From Bacteroidota bacterium (GTDB lineage Bacteria > Bacteroidota > Bacteroidia > NS11-12g > UBA9320), in contig NVWV01000005.1 of assembly GCA_002746305.1 (NCBI GenBank), positions 124,001 through 188,000 on the forward strand: a stretch of 64,000 nt of DNA. The letters run 5' to 3'. This document shows, in pieces, positions 52,220 through 60,568 of the stretch. Position 1 is the first letter of the stretch. Each line of letters opens with the position of its first letter. The notes beneath the pieces were generated by a model, which did not search any database, was not told the DNA's origin, and saw only the letters and a program-made list of their open reading frames with translations. The position numbers and the translations under genes are program-made.

Positions 52220-53101
52220 TTACCAGTCGTCATCATCTATGAATGGAGTAGCATCACAAGTTGCTTTAAGATCATCAATAAGTCTGGTCATTTGTGCATT
52301 GCAAGCCATAAGAATTTTATCATTACCTCTAATATTCTTTTTAGCGGTCATATAGTATTCCATATAGGTTTCTTCATCCTCTTTGTCTCCTGAACTATTA
52401 GCAGTTACGTGAACGAAATTGTTGAATTTGTATCTGTATCTTTCATCTTTAAAACGCAATTCCATATCAAACTTAATGATACCTGCGTTTTCTTTTTGAT
52501 ATTTATTTACTTGAATAACAAGAGGCATAGTAACGAAAGCCTTGATTGTATTTCCTTCTTTCCCGTCGGGGTCAAGACCAGATTCTTCAATCATTTTCTT
52601 AGCTTCTTTTTTGCCAAATTGCTTTTGCATCCAAACCATAGCTCGAGCATACAATGAGTCCGAAAGTGCATAATCGTCTCCTCCAAGGTCTAAGAATCTA
52701 TCTGGAACGATAACTTCAACTATTTCCACAAAAGTGACTAGTTGAGAGGAACTATCATAAGGCATTCCAGTAAAACGTTCATAAGGCCTAGCTTCAACCT
52801 TAGGTCTTGCAGAGCGAACATAATCTAGGCCACCAAATCCGAAGTCGGATCCCGAGTCGTCTCCCCATCCACCATCATCGTCTCCCCATCCATCATCGGA
52901 TGTAGAGTCGTCAAGAGAAGCGGCACTAGTGCCGGAAGGGTCGTAATCGTAATCGCCAGGGGCGTCGGTGTCAGAGGCGTCATCAGTGCCCCAAGAATCT
53001 CCAGAATCATCCCAGGAATCACCTGAGTCGTCCCAAGATTGTGCATTGGCAGTTAAGCCAATAACAAAAAAAGAAAGTAGTGTAAGAAGTATTTTTTTCA
53101 T
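52220..53101 (-). CDS. Secreted protein with acidic Trp/Asp/Gly repeats
   Basis: 293 residues from the ATG at 53101 ('MKKILLTLLSFFVIGLTANA', a signal peptide). Residues 22-80 are a low-complexity acidic block with a tandem 'SWDDSGD' heptad, then 'SWGTDDASDTDAPGDYDYD' and 'GWGDDDGGWGDDSGSDFGFG'. The remaining 210 residues form a folded domain ('LVTFVEIVEVIVPDRFLDLG', 'RARAMVW'-like helix, 'IKFDMELRFKDERYRYKFNN') resembling DUF4468-type domains ('NFVHVTAN'). The acidic block may bind calcium or cations; that is inference. Confidence 0.75.
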   Translation of the reverse strand: MKKILLTLLSFFVIGLTANAQSWDDSGDSWDDSGDSWGTDDASDTDAPGDYDYDPSGTSAASLDDSTSDDGWGDDDGGWGDDSGSDFGFGGLDYVRSARPKVEARPYERFTGMPYDSSSQLVTFVEIVEVIVPDRFLDLGGDDYALSDSLYARAMVWMQKQFGKKEAKKMIEESGLDPDGKEGNTIKAFVTMPLVIQVNKYQKENAGIIKFDMELRFKDERYRYKFNNFVHVTANSSGDKEDEETYMEYYMTAKKNIRGNDKILMACNAQMTRLIDDLKATCDATPFIDDDDW

Positions 53102-53283
53102 GTTAAGTAAATTGTCCCAGTTAAAGTATGCCAATATCCATGCCAGACCCTCAAAAGGTCAACGAAAATAGTCTATTTTTTATTTTAGGCAAGTTAATGA
53201 TTTGTGGATTAAAAAAAATACGACTTAAATTCTGATTCCAATTATGTTTCCCTCTCTTTGCCTAATTATTAAGTATTTACATT

Positions 53284-55146
53284 ATGAAACAATTTAAAAT
53301 TATAGTGGTGTTGGCGGCCTCCATCTTATGGTCTTGTTCCGATAACATGGGCGATAAAGCTAAGGACTTTGTAGAATTGAGCAAAGATGCTCATTCGTAT
53401 GCAAATTCAAATGACATTAGGATGACACATTTGTCTCTGGACTTGGAGGTTAATTTTGAGTCAAAGACCTTATCAGGGAGTGCTAAATTGGACATAGAAA
53501 ACTACACTGGAGGAACGCAACTCATTCTGGACACCAGAAAATTAGCTATACAAAAGATCATTTTAGATGGAGGAGTACAGACAGAATTCACTCTAGGTGA
53601 GGAAAGTTCTATTTTTGGTACGCCCTTAAATATTACTGTTACACCACAAACAAAGAATGTTACTATATTCTATACTACCAGTCCTGATGCTAATGCACTC
53701 CAGTGGTTATCACCTGAGCAAACTCTAGGAAAGGTTCATCCATTCTTGTTTAGCCAATCTCAGGCGATACTAGCAAGAACTTGGATTCCGTGTCAGGATG
53801 GTCCAGGAGTTAAGTTTACGTATGATGCTAAGATTAAAACGGACCCTAGTCTCATTGCTCTGATGAGTGCAGAGAATAGTACGGAAAAATCGGCCGATGG
53901 TGTGTACACATTTAAAATGACTCAACCCATAAGCTCGTATTTACTTGCGTTGACGGTAGGGGATTTATCATACCAATCAACTGGAAGAAATTCTGGTGTA
54001 TTTGCCGAGCCAGATATGCTAGAAAAGTCTGTTTGGGAATTGGAAAGTATGCAGAGCATGATAGATAGTGCAGAGACTTTATATGGACCCTATGCATGGG
54101 AGCAATATGATGTTGTCATCCTTCCTCCAAGTTTTCCTTTCGGAGGGATGGAGAATCCAAGACTCACGTTTGCTACACCAACTATTATAGCAGGAGACAG
54201 AAGTTTGGTAGCGTTAATAGCTCATGAACTTGCTCATAGCTGGAGTGGAAATCTAGTAACCAATGAGACCTGGAATGATTTCTGGCTCAATGAAGGATTC
54301 ACAGTTTACTTTGAGCAACGTATTATGGAGAAGATCTTTGGTAAGCCTTATGAAGAGATGCAAACCAAGCTGGGAATGGGGGATTTACTAAATACACTCC
54401 AAGAATTGGAAGAAGATGGTCGGGTGGAAGATACCCATCTTTACCTAGAGCTAGATGGTCGTGATCCAGATGATGGATTAACTGACGTAGCGTATGAAAA
54501 GGGAAGGTTCTTTTTGCAAACCATAGAAGGAATTACAGGCAGAGAGCGTTTTGATATCTTCTTGAAGGAATATTTTACAAAGAATAAGTTTAAGTCGATG
54601 AATACGGAACGATTTATAACGTACTTAAATGACAATCTTTTAAGCGAAGAGGAACAGAAGTCATTGAATGCTGAAAGTTGGATCTATGGACCTGGTTTGC
54701 CCGATAATGCTCCTGAAACCAATTCAACTGAACTGGATAGGGTAGAGTTAGCAATTGCTCGGTTCAATAATGATAGAATGGAGGCTAAGGATATAGATGC
54801 TGAAGGATATACCACTCACCATTGGTTGTATTTCTTGAGAGGCTTGAAGAATCTGAATCTTGATAAAATGGAAAGTCTTGACAAATCATTTGATTTCACG
54901 AATACAGGAAACAGTGAAATAGCATGTGATTGGTTTAAGCATTGCATTGAGCAATCCTACAAACCTGCTTACCCTGCGATGGATAATTTCTTGGTACGAG
55001 TGGGTAGAAGAAAGTTCTTGACACCATTGTATTCTCTACTTGCTAAAACTTCAGAGAACAAAGAATGGGCTCTGGAAGTATACAAAAGAGCTAGGTCCGG
55101 TTACCACTCTGTAAGCTACAACACCATCGACGAGGTACTAAAGTAG
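53284..55146 (+). CDS. M1 family aminopeptidase (leukotriene A4 hydrolase-like lipoprotein)
   Basis: 620 residues. The signal ends in a lipobox-like 'ILWSCSD' (Cys18). The exopeptidase motif 'PFGGMENPRLTF' and the zinc motif 'LIAHELAHSWSGNLVT' with 'NDFWLNEGFTVYFE' give His314, Glu315, His318 and Glu337. The C-terminal helical domain ends like LTA4 hydrolases ('KTSENKEWALEVYKRARSGY'). It is likely a periplasmic or surface peptidase trimming N-terminal residues. Confidence 0.94.
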   Translation: MKQFKIIVVLAASILWSCSDNMGDKAKDFVELSKDAHSYANSNDIRMTHLSLDLEVNFESKTLSGSAKLDIENYTGGTQLILDTRKLAIQKIILDGGVQTEFTLGEESSIFGTPLNITVTPQTKNVTIFYTTSPDANALQWLSPEQTLGKVHPFLFSQSQAILARTWIPCQDGPGVKFTYDAKIKTDPSLIALMSAENSTEKSADGVYTFKMTQPISSYLLALTVGDLSYQSTGRNSGVFAEPDMLEKSVWELESMQSMIDSAETLYGPYAWEQYDVVILPPSFPFGGMENPRLTFATPTIIAGDRSLVALIAHELAHSWSGNLVTNETWNDFWLNEGFTVYFEQRIMEKIFGKPYEEMQTKLGMGDLLNTLQELEEDGRVEDTHLYLELDGRDPDDGLTDVAYEKGRFFLQTIEGITGRERFDIFLKEYFTKNKFKSMNTERFITYLNDNLLSEEEQKSLNAESWIYGPGLPDNAPETNSTELDRVELAIARFNNDRMEAKDIDAEGYTTHHWLYFLRGLKNLNLDKMESLDKSFDFTNTGNSEIACDWFKHCIEQSYKPAYPAMDNFLVRVGRRKFLTPLYSLLAKTSENKEWALEVYKRARSGYHSVSYNTIDEVLK

Positions 55147-55196
55147 TAGGTTTTAATTACTTTTGTTGGATAACAATTAAATCAAACCGTATACAA

Positions 55197-55571
55197 ATGA
55201 AAAAAATCACAAAATTGGGTCTAGTAGCCTTTGCAAGTATTCTACTGCTTGCATCTGCCTGCAAAAAGAGCCCATCATCAAAAATTTACAACACTTGGAG
55301 TTTGGACCATATTGAAATGCCAGAAGCCGATAGTTTTACTCTAGCTAGAATGGCTGAAGCGGATGTAACTTATACCTTTAAGAAAGACGGTACCTATTCA
55401 TATGACATGATGGGAACTACTGGAAGTGGAACGTTTGAAATAAATGAAGAAGGTACCAGTATGACAACTGACGAAGAGGGTGAAAAGGAAGTACTTGGAG
55501 TAATGCTTACAGAGAGCAGCTTACAACTATCCAAAGGAAATGATAAAATGATGTTCTCAATAAAAAAATAA
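55197..55571 (+). CDS. Small lipocalin-like lipoprotein
   Basis: 124 residues with a lipoprotein signal ('KLGLVAFASILLLASACKKS'). 'KIYNTWSLDHIEM', 'VTYTFKKDGTYSYDMMG' and 'SGTFEINEEGTSMTTDEEGE' follow the strand pattern of small lipocalin-like Bacteroidota lipoproteins. Function unknown. A TACTTTTG box at 55158-55165 may be its -7 element. The next gene starts four bases downstream. Confidence 0.75.
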   Translation: MKKITKLGLVAFASILLLASACKKSPSSKIYNTWSLDHIEMPEADSFTLARMAEADVTYTFKKDGTYSYDMMGTTGSGTFEINEEGTSMTTDEEGEKEVLGVMLTESSLQLSKGNDKMMFSIKK

Positions 55572-55575
55572 AATT

Positions 55576-56022
55576 ATGGGATTATTTGACGCATTCAAAA
55601 AGAAGGTAAAGGTTAAAGCTGAGGAAGTTAACCCTTTACATGGCTATCTAAAAGAGGCTAATTTACCAATAGAGAACTTACAAGTAGTAGATGTCAATGG
55701 TACGGTTACCGTAACGGGTATTGCTCAAGATGGTGAATCGGCTGCTAAGGTTGAAGAGCTTCTAAAAGCTAGAGGCATTGTTTCTGTGACCAATAATATT
55801 AGCATCGCTGATTTATCAGCAATGAATATGAAGTTCAGAGTAGCTACCAATTCTAGTAACCTAAATTGTCGTAAAGGACCAAGTACAAACGATGAAATCG
55901 TTGGAAAGTTTTCGAAGGATACAATTGTTATTCTAGTTCAGAAATACAACAGCTCATGGCACAAAGTAAGGTCTGAACAGATAGAAGGTTTCTGTCACAC
56001 AGACTACTTGGAGTCGGTATAA
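55576..56022 (+). CDS. BON and SH3-domain protein
   Basis: 148 residues. The first half ('MGLFDAFKKKVKVKAEEVNP', 'LQVVDVNGTVTVTGIAQDGE', 'VEELLKARGIVSVTNNISI') is a BON domain like that of Kbp/LysM-BON proteins. The second half ('RVATNSSNLNCRKGPSTNDE', 'GKFSKDTIVILVQKYNSSWH', 'VRSEQIEGFCHTDYL') is a bacterial SH3 domain in the place of LysM. There is no signal peptide, so it seems cytoplasmic like Kbp, which binds potassium; that function is only suggested. Confidence 0.85.
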   Translation: MGLFDAFKKKVKVKAEEVNPLHGYLKEANLPIENLQVVDVNGTVTVTGIAQDGESAAKVEELLKARGIVSVTNNISIADLSAMNMKFRVATNSSNLNCRKGPSTNDEIVGKFSKDTIVILVQKYNSSWHKVRSEQIEGFCHTDYLESV

Positions 56023-56060
56023 GCCCTAGGACGTAGTTCTAGTGTTCTAAACATATTTAA

Positions 56061-56086
56061 AAAGATGGCTGCGGTCATCTTTTTTT
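56061..56086 (+). terminator. Rho-independent terminator after the BON/SH3 gene
   Basis: A nine-base stem with one G-T pair (AAAGATGGC / GTCATCTTT), a TGCG tetraloop and a T-run. It ends directly before the promoter of the tRNA gene. Confidence 0.8.
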
Positions 56087-56087
56087 A

Positions 56088-56117
56088 TTGTGTGTAAAAG
56101 ATAAGGGCTTATTTTTG
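56088..56117 (+). promoter_or_regulatory. Bacteroidota-type promoter of the CAU tRNA gene
   Basis: TTG at 56088-56090, a 19-base spacer, and a perfect TAnnTTTG box (TATTTTTG) at 56110-56117. The predicted transcript has a leader of about 105 bases before the tRNA, containing a tRNA-like fragment. Confidence 0.65.
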
Positions 56118-56151
56118 CACTCCTTTTGAAAAAGAGGAACATAATCTAACC

Positions 56152-56168
56152 GGGCCTATAGCTTCAGC
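56152..56168 (+). repeat. Partial copy of the tRNA 5' end
   Basis: Twelve bases identical to the first twelve bases of the tRNA at 56228 (GGGCCTATAGCT), then CAGC displaced by one base. It cannot fold as a tRNA: no anticodon or T-arm follows. It is followed by a short GC-rich stretch (about 56170-56195) unlike the surroundings. Probably a relic of a duplicated tRNA gene. Confidence 0.5.
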
Positions 56169-56227
56169 CTACACTTCGCTTCGGCGGACAGACAGCTTCA
56201 CTATAGTCCGACTAGAAAAACCACTGA

Positions 56228-56301
56228 GGGCCTATAGCTCAGCTGGTTAGAGCACCTGACTCATAATCAGGTGGTCCCTGGTTCGAGTCCAGGTGGGCCC
56301 A
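56228..56301 (+). tRNA. tRNA with CAU anticodon, probably tRNA-Ile2
   Basis: A 74-base cloverleaf: acceptor GGGCCTA/TGGGCCC with discriminator A, anticodon stem CCTGA/TCAGG with loop CTCATAA, and T-arm CCTGG TTCGAGT CCAGG. The CAT anticodon could be elongator Met or Ile2 (C34 changed to lysidine). C4-G69 and C5-G68 pairs are those preferred by TilS in E. coli tRNA-Ile2, so I favour Ile2. The acceptor's paired first base excludes an initiator. No CCA is encoded. Confidence 0.88.
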
Positions 56302-56312
56302 CAAAAATTTAG

Positions 56313-56347
56313 AATCCTCTTCACAACTAGTGAGGGGGATTTTTTAT
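56313..56347 (+). terminator. Rho-independent terminator after the CAU tRNA
   Basis: A 12-pair stem (arms 56313-56324 and 56330-56341, with two G-T pairs), loop AACTA, followed by TTTTT. Confidence 0.82.
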
Positions 56348-56351
56348 TGTT

Positions 56352-56480
56352 GTAGAATACCCTTTTTGGGATTTTCGTACTGCCCTAATTGGTATATTCG
56401 CCCCGAAGTCTAGTGATGACCGAATGTTTAATGCTTTACAGAAAATGGGTGTTGACGTAGAATACCCATTTAAGGGTATT
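56352..56480 (+). promoter_or_regulatory. Paired dyads (GTAGAATACCC ... GGG) upstream of the LpxR-like gene
   Basis: The 11-mer GTAGAATACCC occurs at 56352-56362 and 56457-56467, exactly 105 bases apart, each followed by GGG after five or six bases. The second copy forms a dyad AATACCC-N6-GGGTATT (56461-56480). It can pair alternatively with AAATGGGT at 56443-56450 through ACCCATTT at 56464-56471. This could be a repeated operator or mutually exclusive RNA hairpins. No clear TAnnTTTG promoter was found between here and the ATG at 56537. Confidence 0.4.
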
Positions 56481-56536
56481 GTAAAAACTAACTTAACGCA
56501 TAACGTTGTTTACCAATCAAAAACAAAACTGAAATT

Positions 56537-58402
56537 ATGAAAAAAATTAATCCCAAAATTGTATTAGTAGCTCTAGGGTTGTTGACTTCTAGTTTGTCTT
56601 ATGGGCAGAGTAGTGTCGATAGCCTCTCTGACGTTAAGTTCTACAATGAAGTGTTGAACACAGAAGGGAATACTTTCAAATATTGGTTGGACACCCCAGA
56701 CGAGTCGAATAAGGCAATTAAAAGACTAGATATGCTTTTGAGTGAGGTCAACTTCTATTTTTTAATTCGGGAATACGACAGAATTGAGGACTTACTCCCC
56801 GACTCTAATTTGAGAAAAAGTGATGTACTTACATTTAGTAGGTTAGACTCTACGGAGAGTAGTTTTAGGGTAAAAAAGGAAGAGAGAGAGAGTCATCAAC
56901 ATTTAGCACAAATTGAAGAGAAATTGGGAAAAGCAGTGCTTGATATTAGAACTAGATTACTTGCATCCCTCATTGTGTTATGCGAATTGAATAAGGAGTC
57001 TTCCTACGTTTCTGTATCCCGTAAATTATCCTTCATATCACATCGAGAAACAGCCAGAGATCTTTACACCCTTTACAAAGACATCCCGCCACATGTCCAG
57101 CTTTCACCATTTGGGGCAGATCGAAATCTAAAGTTAATAAGTGAGCACTTAAATGTAATTGACAAAGATCAATTAATGATGTATTCAAGTTATACTTCTT
57201 CTCCAAAGAAATTCAAATCAATAGATCTAAATCATGGAAATGATATTTTTACTGATTTTAATCTGCTTGGATTTAACCAAGATCGTGAAATGACTGGAAG
57301 CTTCCGTTTGTCCGTGACTACAGATTATTTTAAGGCAAGATTTTGGAACATTGGTAAGCATATTGCGAATATCGGAAAGGGTGGATATGATAAAGATATT
57401 GACGTCTTTAGTTACCAAACTATATCTTTTGGAGGTATTGGGTTCACTCCTTATATACGGTATCAAGACAACATTGAGTTGGCTGATACTTTTCATAACT
57501 ACGACAGGCCTTTTGGTTCTTTTGTGTACCTATCCAGAAGTAAAAATAGACTGTGGCAAAAGGGATTAGCAAGGCATGTTGGGGAGTTTCAAATTGGCTT
57601 TGTGGGTTTAGAGTCTCCAGATGCGGTACAGGCATCCTTACACAAAGATTTTATAACAAGTTCGCAAAGAGTATATGGTTGGAATAAACAAATTGGTGAT
57701 CCAGGTAGATTAATATTTCAACTTAATCACGACTTTGATTTTCTGCTTTTTTCAAATACAAATAAGTATAGAGCCCCATTGAACAAGTTATTGGAGAAGA
57801 AATCAACTTCATTGACACCCAAAAAGTTTGGACACTACTCCGGAGCTAACATTGTTGGAAGTCTGGAAGGTAAGTTTGGAAGTTACATGACGGCTGTAGG
57901 TGGAGGACTTCGGTTTTCAACTCTAGATTTTATGCACCAGTCAGGACAAAATTCTGTCGTTCCTAAAAATAAGAAGAAAGAAGAATTTGGTTGTCACTTT
58001 GAATCTGGAATAAGATATAGAAGAGTGATTCATAATTCAATGCTAGAAGGGATAGGATTTGGCAAACCATTTGAAAAAGACTCATTTGATATTGACCCGA
58101 TTGATTTATATACCCTTTCTGGGAATACGGTTGTTCAACGAAATATGTTTTATTTTGATTGGAAGGTTGTGCTCCAATGGAGAAAAATGGCATTCTACTT
58201 TCAACAGACCTACCACAATCTTGAATATAATGTCAAGCCATTTGATGCAAATTCTACTGAAGCTTATGGTTTAATCAATGCTTCTGCAGATTCCAAAAGA
58301 CTAGATTACTATAATGATACTACAAGAAAAGAGTATCCCTCATTGTATAAGCGAGGATGGTATGGATATGGCACAATTGGGATGACTTGGTTTATTGAAT
58401 AG
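56537..58402 (+). CDS. LpxR-like lipid A 3-O-deacylase family outer-membrane protein with N-terminal extension
   Basis: 621 residues. A signal peptide (1-23, ending 'SLSYG') leads to a largely helical region (about 25-225). From about residue 230 the sequence follows LpxR/DUF2219 barrels: 'LNHGNDIFTDFNLLGFNQDR' with Asn235-Asp236, 'EMTGSFRLSV', 'NYDRPFGSFVYLSRS', 'GFVGLESPDAVQASLHKDFI' with His369, and 'VYGWNKQIGDPG'. Asn, Asp, Ser/Thr and His match the positions of Salmonella LpxR catalytic residues (Asn9, Asp10, Ser34, His122). LpxR removes the 3'-acyloxyacyl group of lipid A at the outer membrane. The extension is not part of known LpxR proteins and its role is unknown. Confidence 0.72.
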   Translation: MKKINPKIVLVALGLLTSSLSYGQSSVDSLSDVKFYNEVLNTEGNTFKYWLDTPDESNKAIKRLDMLLSEVNFYFLIREYDRIEDLLPDSNLRKSDVLTFSRLDSTESSFRVKKEERESHQHLAQIEEKLGKAVLDIRTRLLASLIVLCELNKESSYVSVSRKLSFISHRETARDLYTLYKDIPPHVQLSPFGADRNLKLISEHLNVIDKDQLMMYSSYTSSPKKFKSIDLNHGNDIFTDFNLLGFNQDREMTGSFRLSVTTDYFKARFWNIGKHIANIGKGGYDKDIDVFSYQTISFGGIGFTPYIRYQDNIELADTFHNYDRPFGSFVYLSRSKNRLWQKGLARHVGEFQIGFVGLESPDAVQASLHKDFITSSQRVYGWNKQIGDPGRLIFQLNHDFDFLLFSNTNKYRAPLNKLLEKKSTSLTPKKFGHYSGANIVGSLEGKFGSYMTAVGGGLRFSTLDFMHQSGQNSVVPKNKKKEEFGCHFESGIRYRRVIHNSMLEGIGFGKPFEKDSFDIDPIDLYTLSGNTVVQRNMFYFDWKVVLQWRKMAFYFQQTYHNLEYNVKPFDANSTEAYGLINASADSKRLDYYNDTTRKEYPSLYKRGWYGYGTIGMTWFIE

Positions 58403-58434
58403 TATTCCAATTCAAATGTGAAAGAGGTAACTCA

Positions 58435-60024
58435 TCACTCTTTCTCCCAATAATCCTCCAACTCATTCTTGGCTATTTCTATCCACGTATCGTTGTTGAT
58501 TAGGCTATCTTGGTCTATCCACACTACTTTGCCGTGTATGGCATCGGTAAGTGTTATTTCAGGGATGCTACCCGCGATGTATTGATCCTTGTTCTCTCCT
58601 GCCTTGGTTACGATAGTACTCAACCACATAAAACGACTTTCTCCGTTTACGGTGCGTACAAATGGACGGGTTTCCGCTGGGTAGTTCTTACTCCAATCAT
58701 AGTTCTTTTTGCTTTCAATAATCTTAGCTGAGATAGCACTACTTCCTATATACGATTGGTCTCTTTTGCGGTGGTCCAAGAAGTAAACAGTATCATCATT
58801 ATCTCCTGCTATAAAAAGACTCAAGCTCAAACTCTTTTTTTCTTGCTGATAAGGCTCCAATCCATAGAAATTGTAAATCTTTCCTTTTCCATTCACATTG
58901 AAATAAGTAATAAATGGCTGTGGGTTGACGTCATTGGGTAAATCTGGAATACGGATATCATCTTGGTGGTAAAATGGCATAGGAGCTAAGAAACCACTGC
59001 TAAATTTGAAACTTTCAGCCGTGAACTCAGCTACATTTTGGGGTAGAAGATTTTGACCGGCCAGAACATAGTGATTCTTTATGTCCTCAGGAGCAATGTA
59101 TTTACCCTTGCCGAAGAGTACTCGATCAAAGTAGCCATCATCGCCCTTCATTTCTTCAATCAGATAGACTCCGCCAAATACAGGACGCGGAAAAATGATA
59201 CCCTTCCATCGGATAAGAGGAATAACCTGAAGCCATTTATTTTTACCTTGTTGTAAGTAAATAGGTTCAGCAGGTTCGTAGGTGAAGTACTTGAAAAACC
59301 CAAACTTCTTGATTATAGCATTGGATGTCTTTTTACTGAAAAGCAGTAATTCCCCAATGTTAAAATTTACATCGTCCCGGTACTTTTTTGAAAATACGGG
59401 TGCAGGTAAATCCGCAGGAACATGAATGATTTCATACATATTCTTGGTCATTTGCTGTATTTTATATTCTCGAGCAGGACCAACAGCACAACTGTAGTAG
59501 TACTTGCCGTCAACACCTCTCACAAAATTGGGGCGAGTTGCATCTTCGGTTTCAGAAAGAGCTTCTTGATTGATTAGGGTTTTTACACTATTAATCGGTT
59601 GAATTCGTTCGAAATTGGTTGTTGGAAATTTGTCCAAAGCCACCTTGTTGATACTGGAATAGTGAAAGTACAGACTTATATACCTATAAATTTCAGGGCC
59701 TCCCAAATAGCTTCCTGCTGCAAATCCGATAAGTAAAACAGTTGTCAATACTTTTTTTCCTGTACTGCGTAAACTCCATCCTTTGGAGAATCTCCACAAT
59801 ACCAGAATGATAAGAGCTATGAGCAAAATGTATTTCCGAATAAGGAGGAAGAATGGCTGTAAACTTCCTCTACTTACAAAGATGAGATACACCAATACAA
59901 GAGTTATAAGTATGCTAACTATAGGCCTTTTTTTAAATCCGTTTTTTATGAAACTAGCAATGCCTTTTCGGATGTTGGTTAAAATCCAATAGACTCTCGT
60001 TTTTTGTGAATCAAGTTCTTCCAT
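58435..60024 (-). CDS. Membrane protein of unknown function (529 residues)
   Basis: Three hydrophobic segments near the N-terminus ('RPIVSILITLVLVYLIFVS', 'YILLIALIILVLWRF', 'VLTTVLLIGFAAGSYLGG') are followed by about 400 soluble residues. These contain 'DGKYYYSCAVGPAREYKIQQ', 'IIFPRPVFGGVYLIEE' and 'LFIAGDNDDTVYFLDHRK' and look mostly beta-stranded. I recognise no family. It is the last gene of a five-gene leftward operon with an AAA+ ATPase; the gap to the preceding gene is four bases. Confidence 0.75.
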   Translation of the reverse strand: MEELDSQKTRVYWILTNIRKGIASFIKNGFKKRPIVSILITLVLVYLIFVSRGSLQPFFLLIRKYILLIALIILVLWRFSKGWSLRSTGKKVLTTVLLIGFAAGSYLGGPEIYRYISLYFHYSSINKVALDKFPTTNFERIQPINSVKTLINQEALSETEDATRPNFVRGVDGKYYYSCAVGPAREYKIQQMTKNMYEIIHVPADLPAPVFSKKYRDDVNFNIGELLLFSKKTSNAIIKKFGFFKYFTYEPAEPIYLQQGKNKWLQVIPLIRWKGIIFPRPVFGGVYLIEEMKGDDGYFDRVLFGKGKYIAPEDIKNHYVLAGQNLLPQNVAEFTAESFKFSSGFLAPMPFYHQDDIRIPDLPNDVNPQPFITYFNVNGKGKIYNFYGLEPYQQEKKSLSLSLFIAGDNDDTVYFLDHRKRDQSYIGSSAISAKIIESKKNYDWSKNYPAETRPFVRTVNGESRFMWLSTIVTKAGENKDQYIAGSIPEITLTDAIHGKVVWIDQDSLINNDTWIEIAKNELEDYWEKE

Positions 60025-60028
60025 GGCC

Positions 60029-60562
60029 TTACTTATCTAAAAAATCCTGTACCCCATCTCTCCAATCTTTTTTCGGTTCAGCCTCCTTAGCTTTGGGTTT
60101 CGGAGTTTCTTTTGGTTTCTCAACTTCAATTTTTTCAGGCGTTACTTCTTGAACCTCAATTTTTTCACTTTTTATATTTGCCTCTAACTCGTCAATTTTT
60201 TCAATGGCCTTATTCACCTGCTTCATTTTTGCAGGTAAGATGTTGAGCAACAGAGGGCCTAAATGAAAAGCAAGCATCAATGCAAAAAGAAGAATACCAC
60301 CAGAAATTAAGATTTCAATGGGGTTTAGATTCCCCGTATACCAAAGAATGAAGCTAAAGAGAACAAATATAAAAACAGCAGGAACTAGTTTTTTAGAGAA
60401 AGGCTGCTGGTGTACAAAGCCTTGGTTAGAATCCTCATTCAATGGATTTTTGTTGCTTAAATTATGCCATCTACGGTACCATTTTTTACCTCCATTCAAA
60501 TCAAAAAAGAAGAACAAAAGTCCAAAGACAAAACCTACAATAAGTGAGAGTAAAGGATCCAT
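60029..60562 (-). CDS. Membrane protein with Lys/Pro/Glu-rich tail
   Basis: 177 residues with three membrane helices ('LLSLIVGFVFGLLFFFF', 'LVPAVFIFVLFSFILWYTG', 'ILISGGILLFALMLAFHLGP'), a coiled-coil-like stretch ('MKQVNKAIEKIDELEANIKS') and a charged tail rich in Lys, Pro and Glu ending 'DWRDGVQDFLDK'. Family unknown. The tail could bind another protein of the operon. Gaps to its neighbours are four and six bases. Confidence 0.75.
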   Translation of the reverse strand: MDPLLSLIVGFVFGLLFFFFDLNGGKKWYRRWHNLSNKNPLNEDSNQGFVHQQPFSKKLVPAVFIFVLFSFILWYTGNLNPIEILISGGILLFALMLAFHLGPLLLNILPAKMKQVNKAIEKIDELEANIKSEKIEVQEVTPEKIEVEKPKETPKPKAKEAEPKKDWRDGVQDFLDK

Positions 60563-60568
60563 ATGATT

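Noticed and set aside
52810..53040. Repetitive DNA in the acidic-repeat gene as a CRISPR-like or minisatellite array
   Set aside because: The short repeats keep the reading frame and encode Asp/Ser/Gly/Trp; there are no spacers of regular length.
56228..56301. Initiator tRNA-fMet reading of the CAU tRNA
   Set aside because: The first acceptor pair is G1-C72, whereas bacterial initiators have an unpaired or mismatched first position, and the anticodon stem lacks the three G-C pairs typical of initiators.
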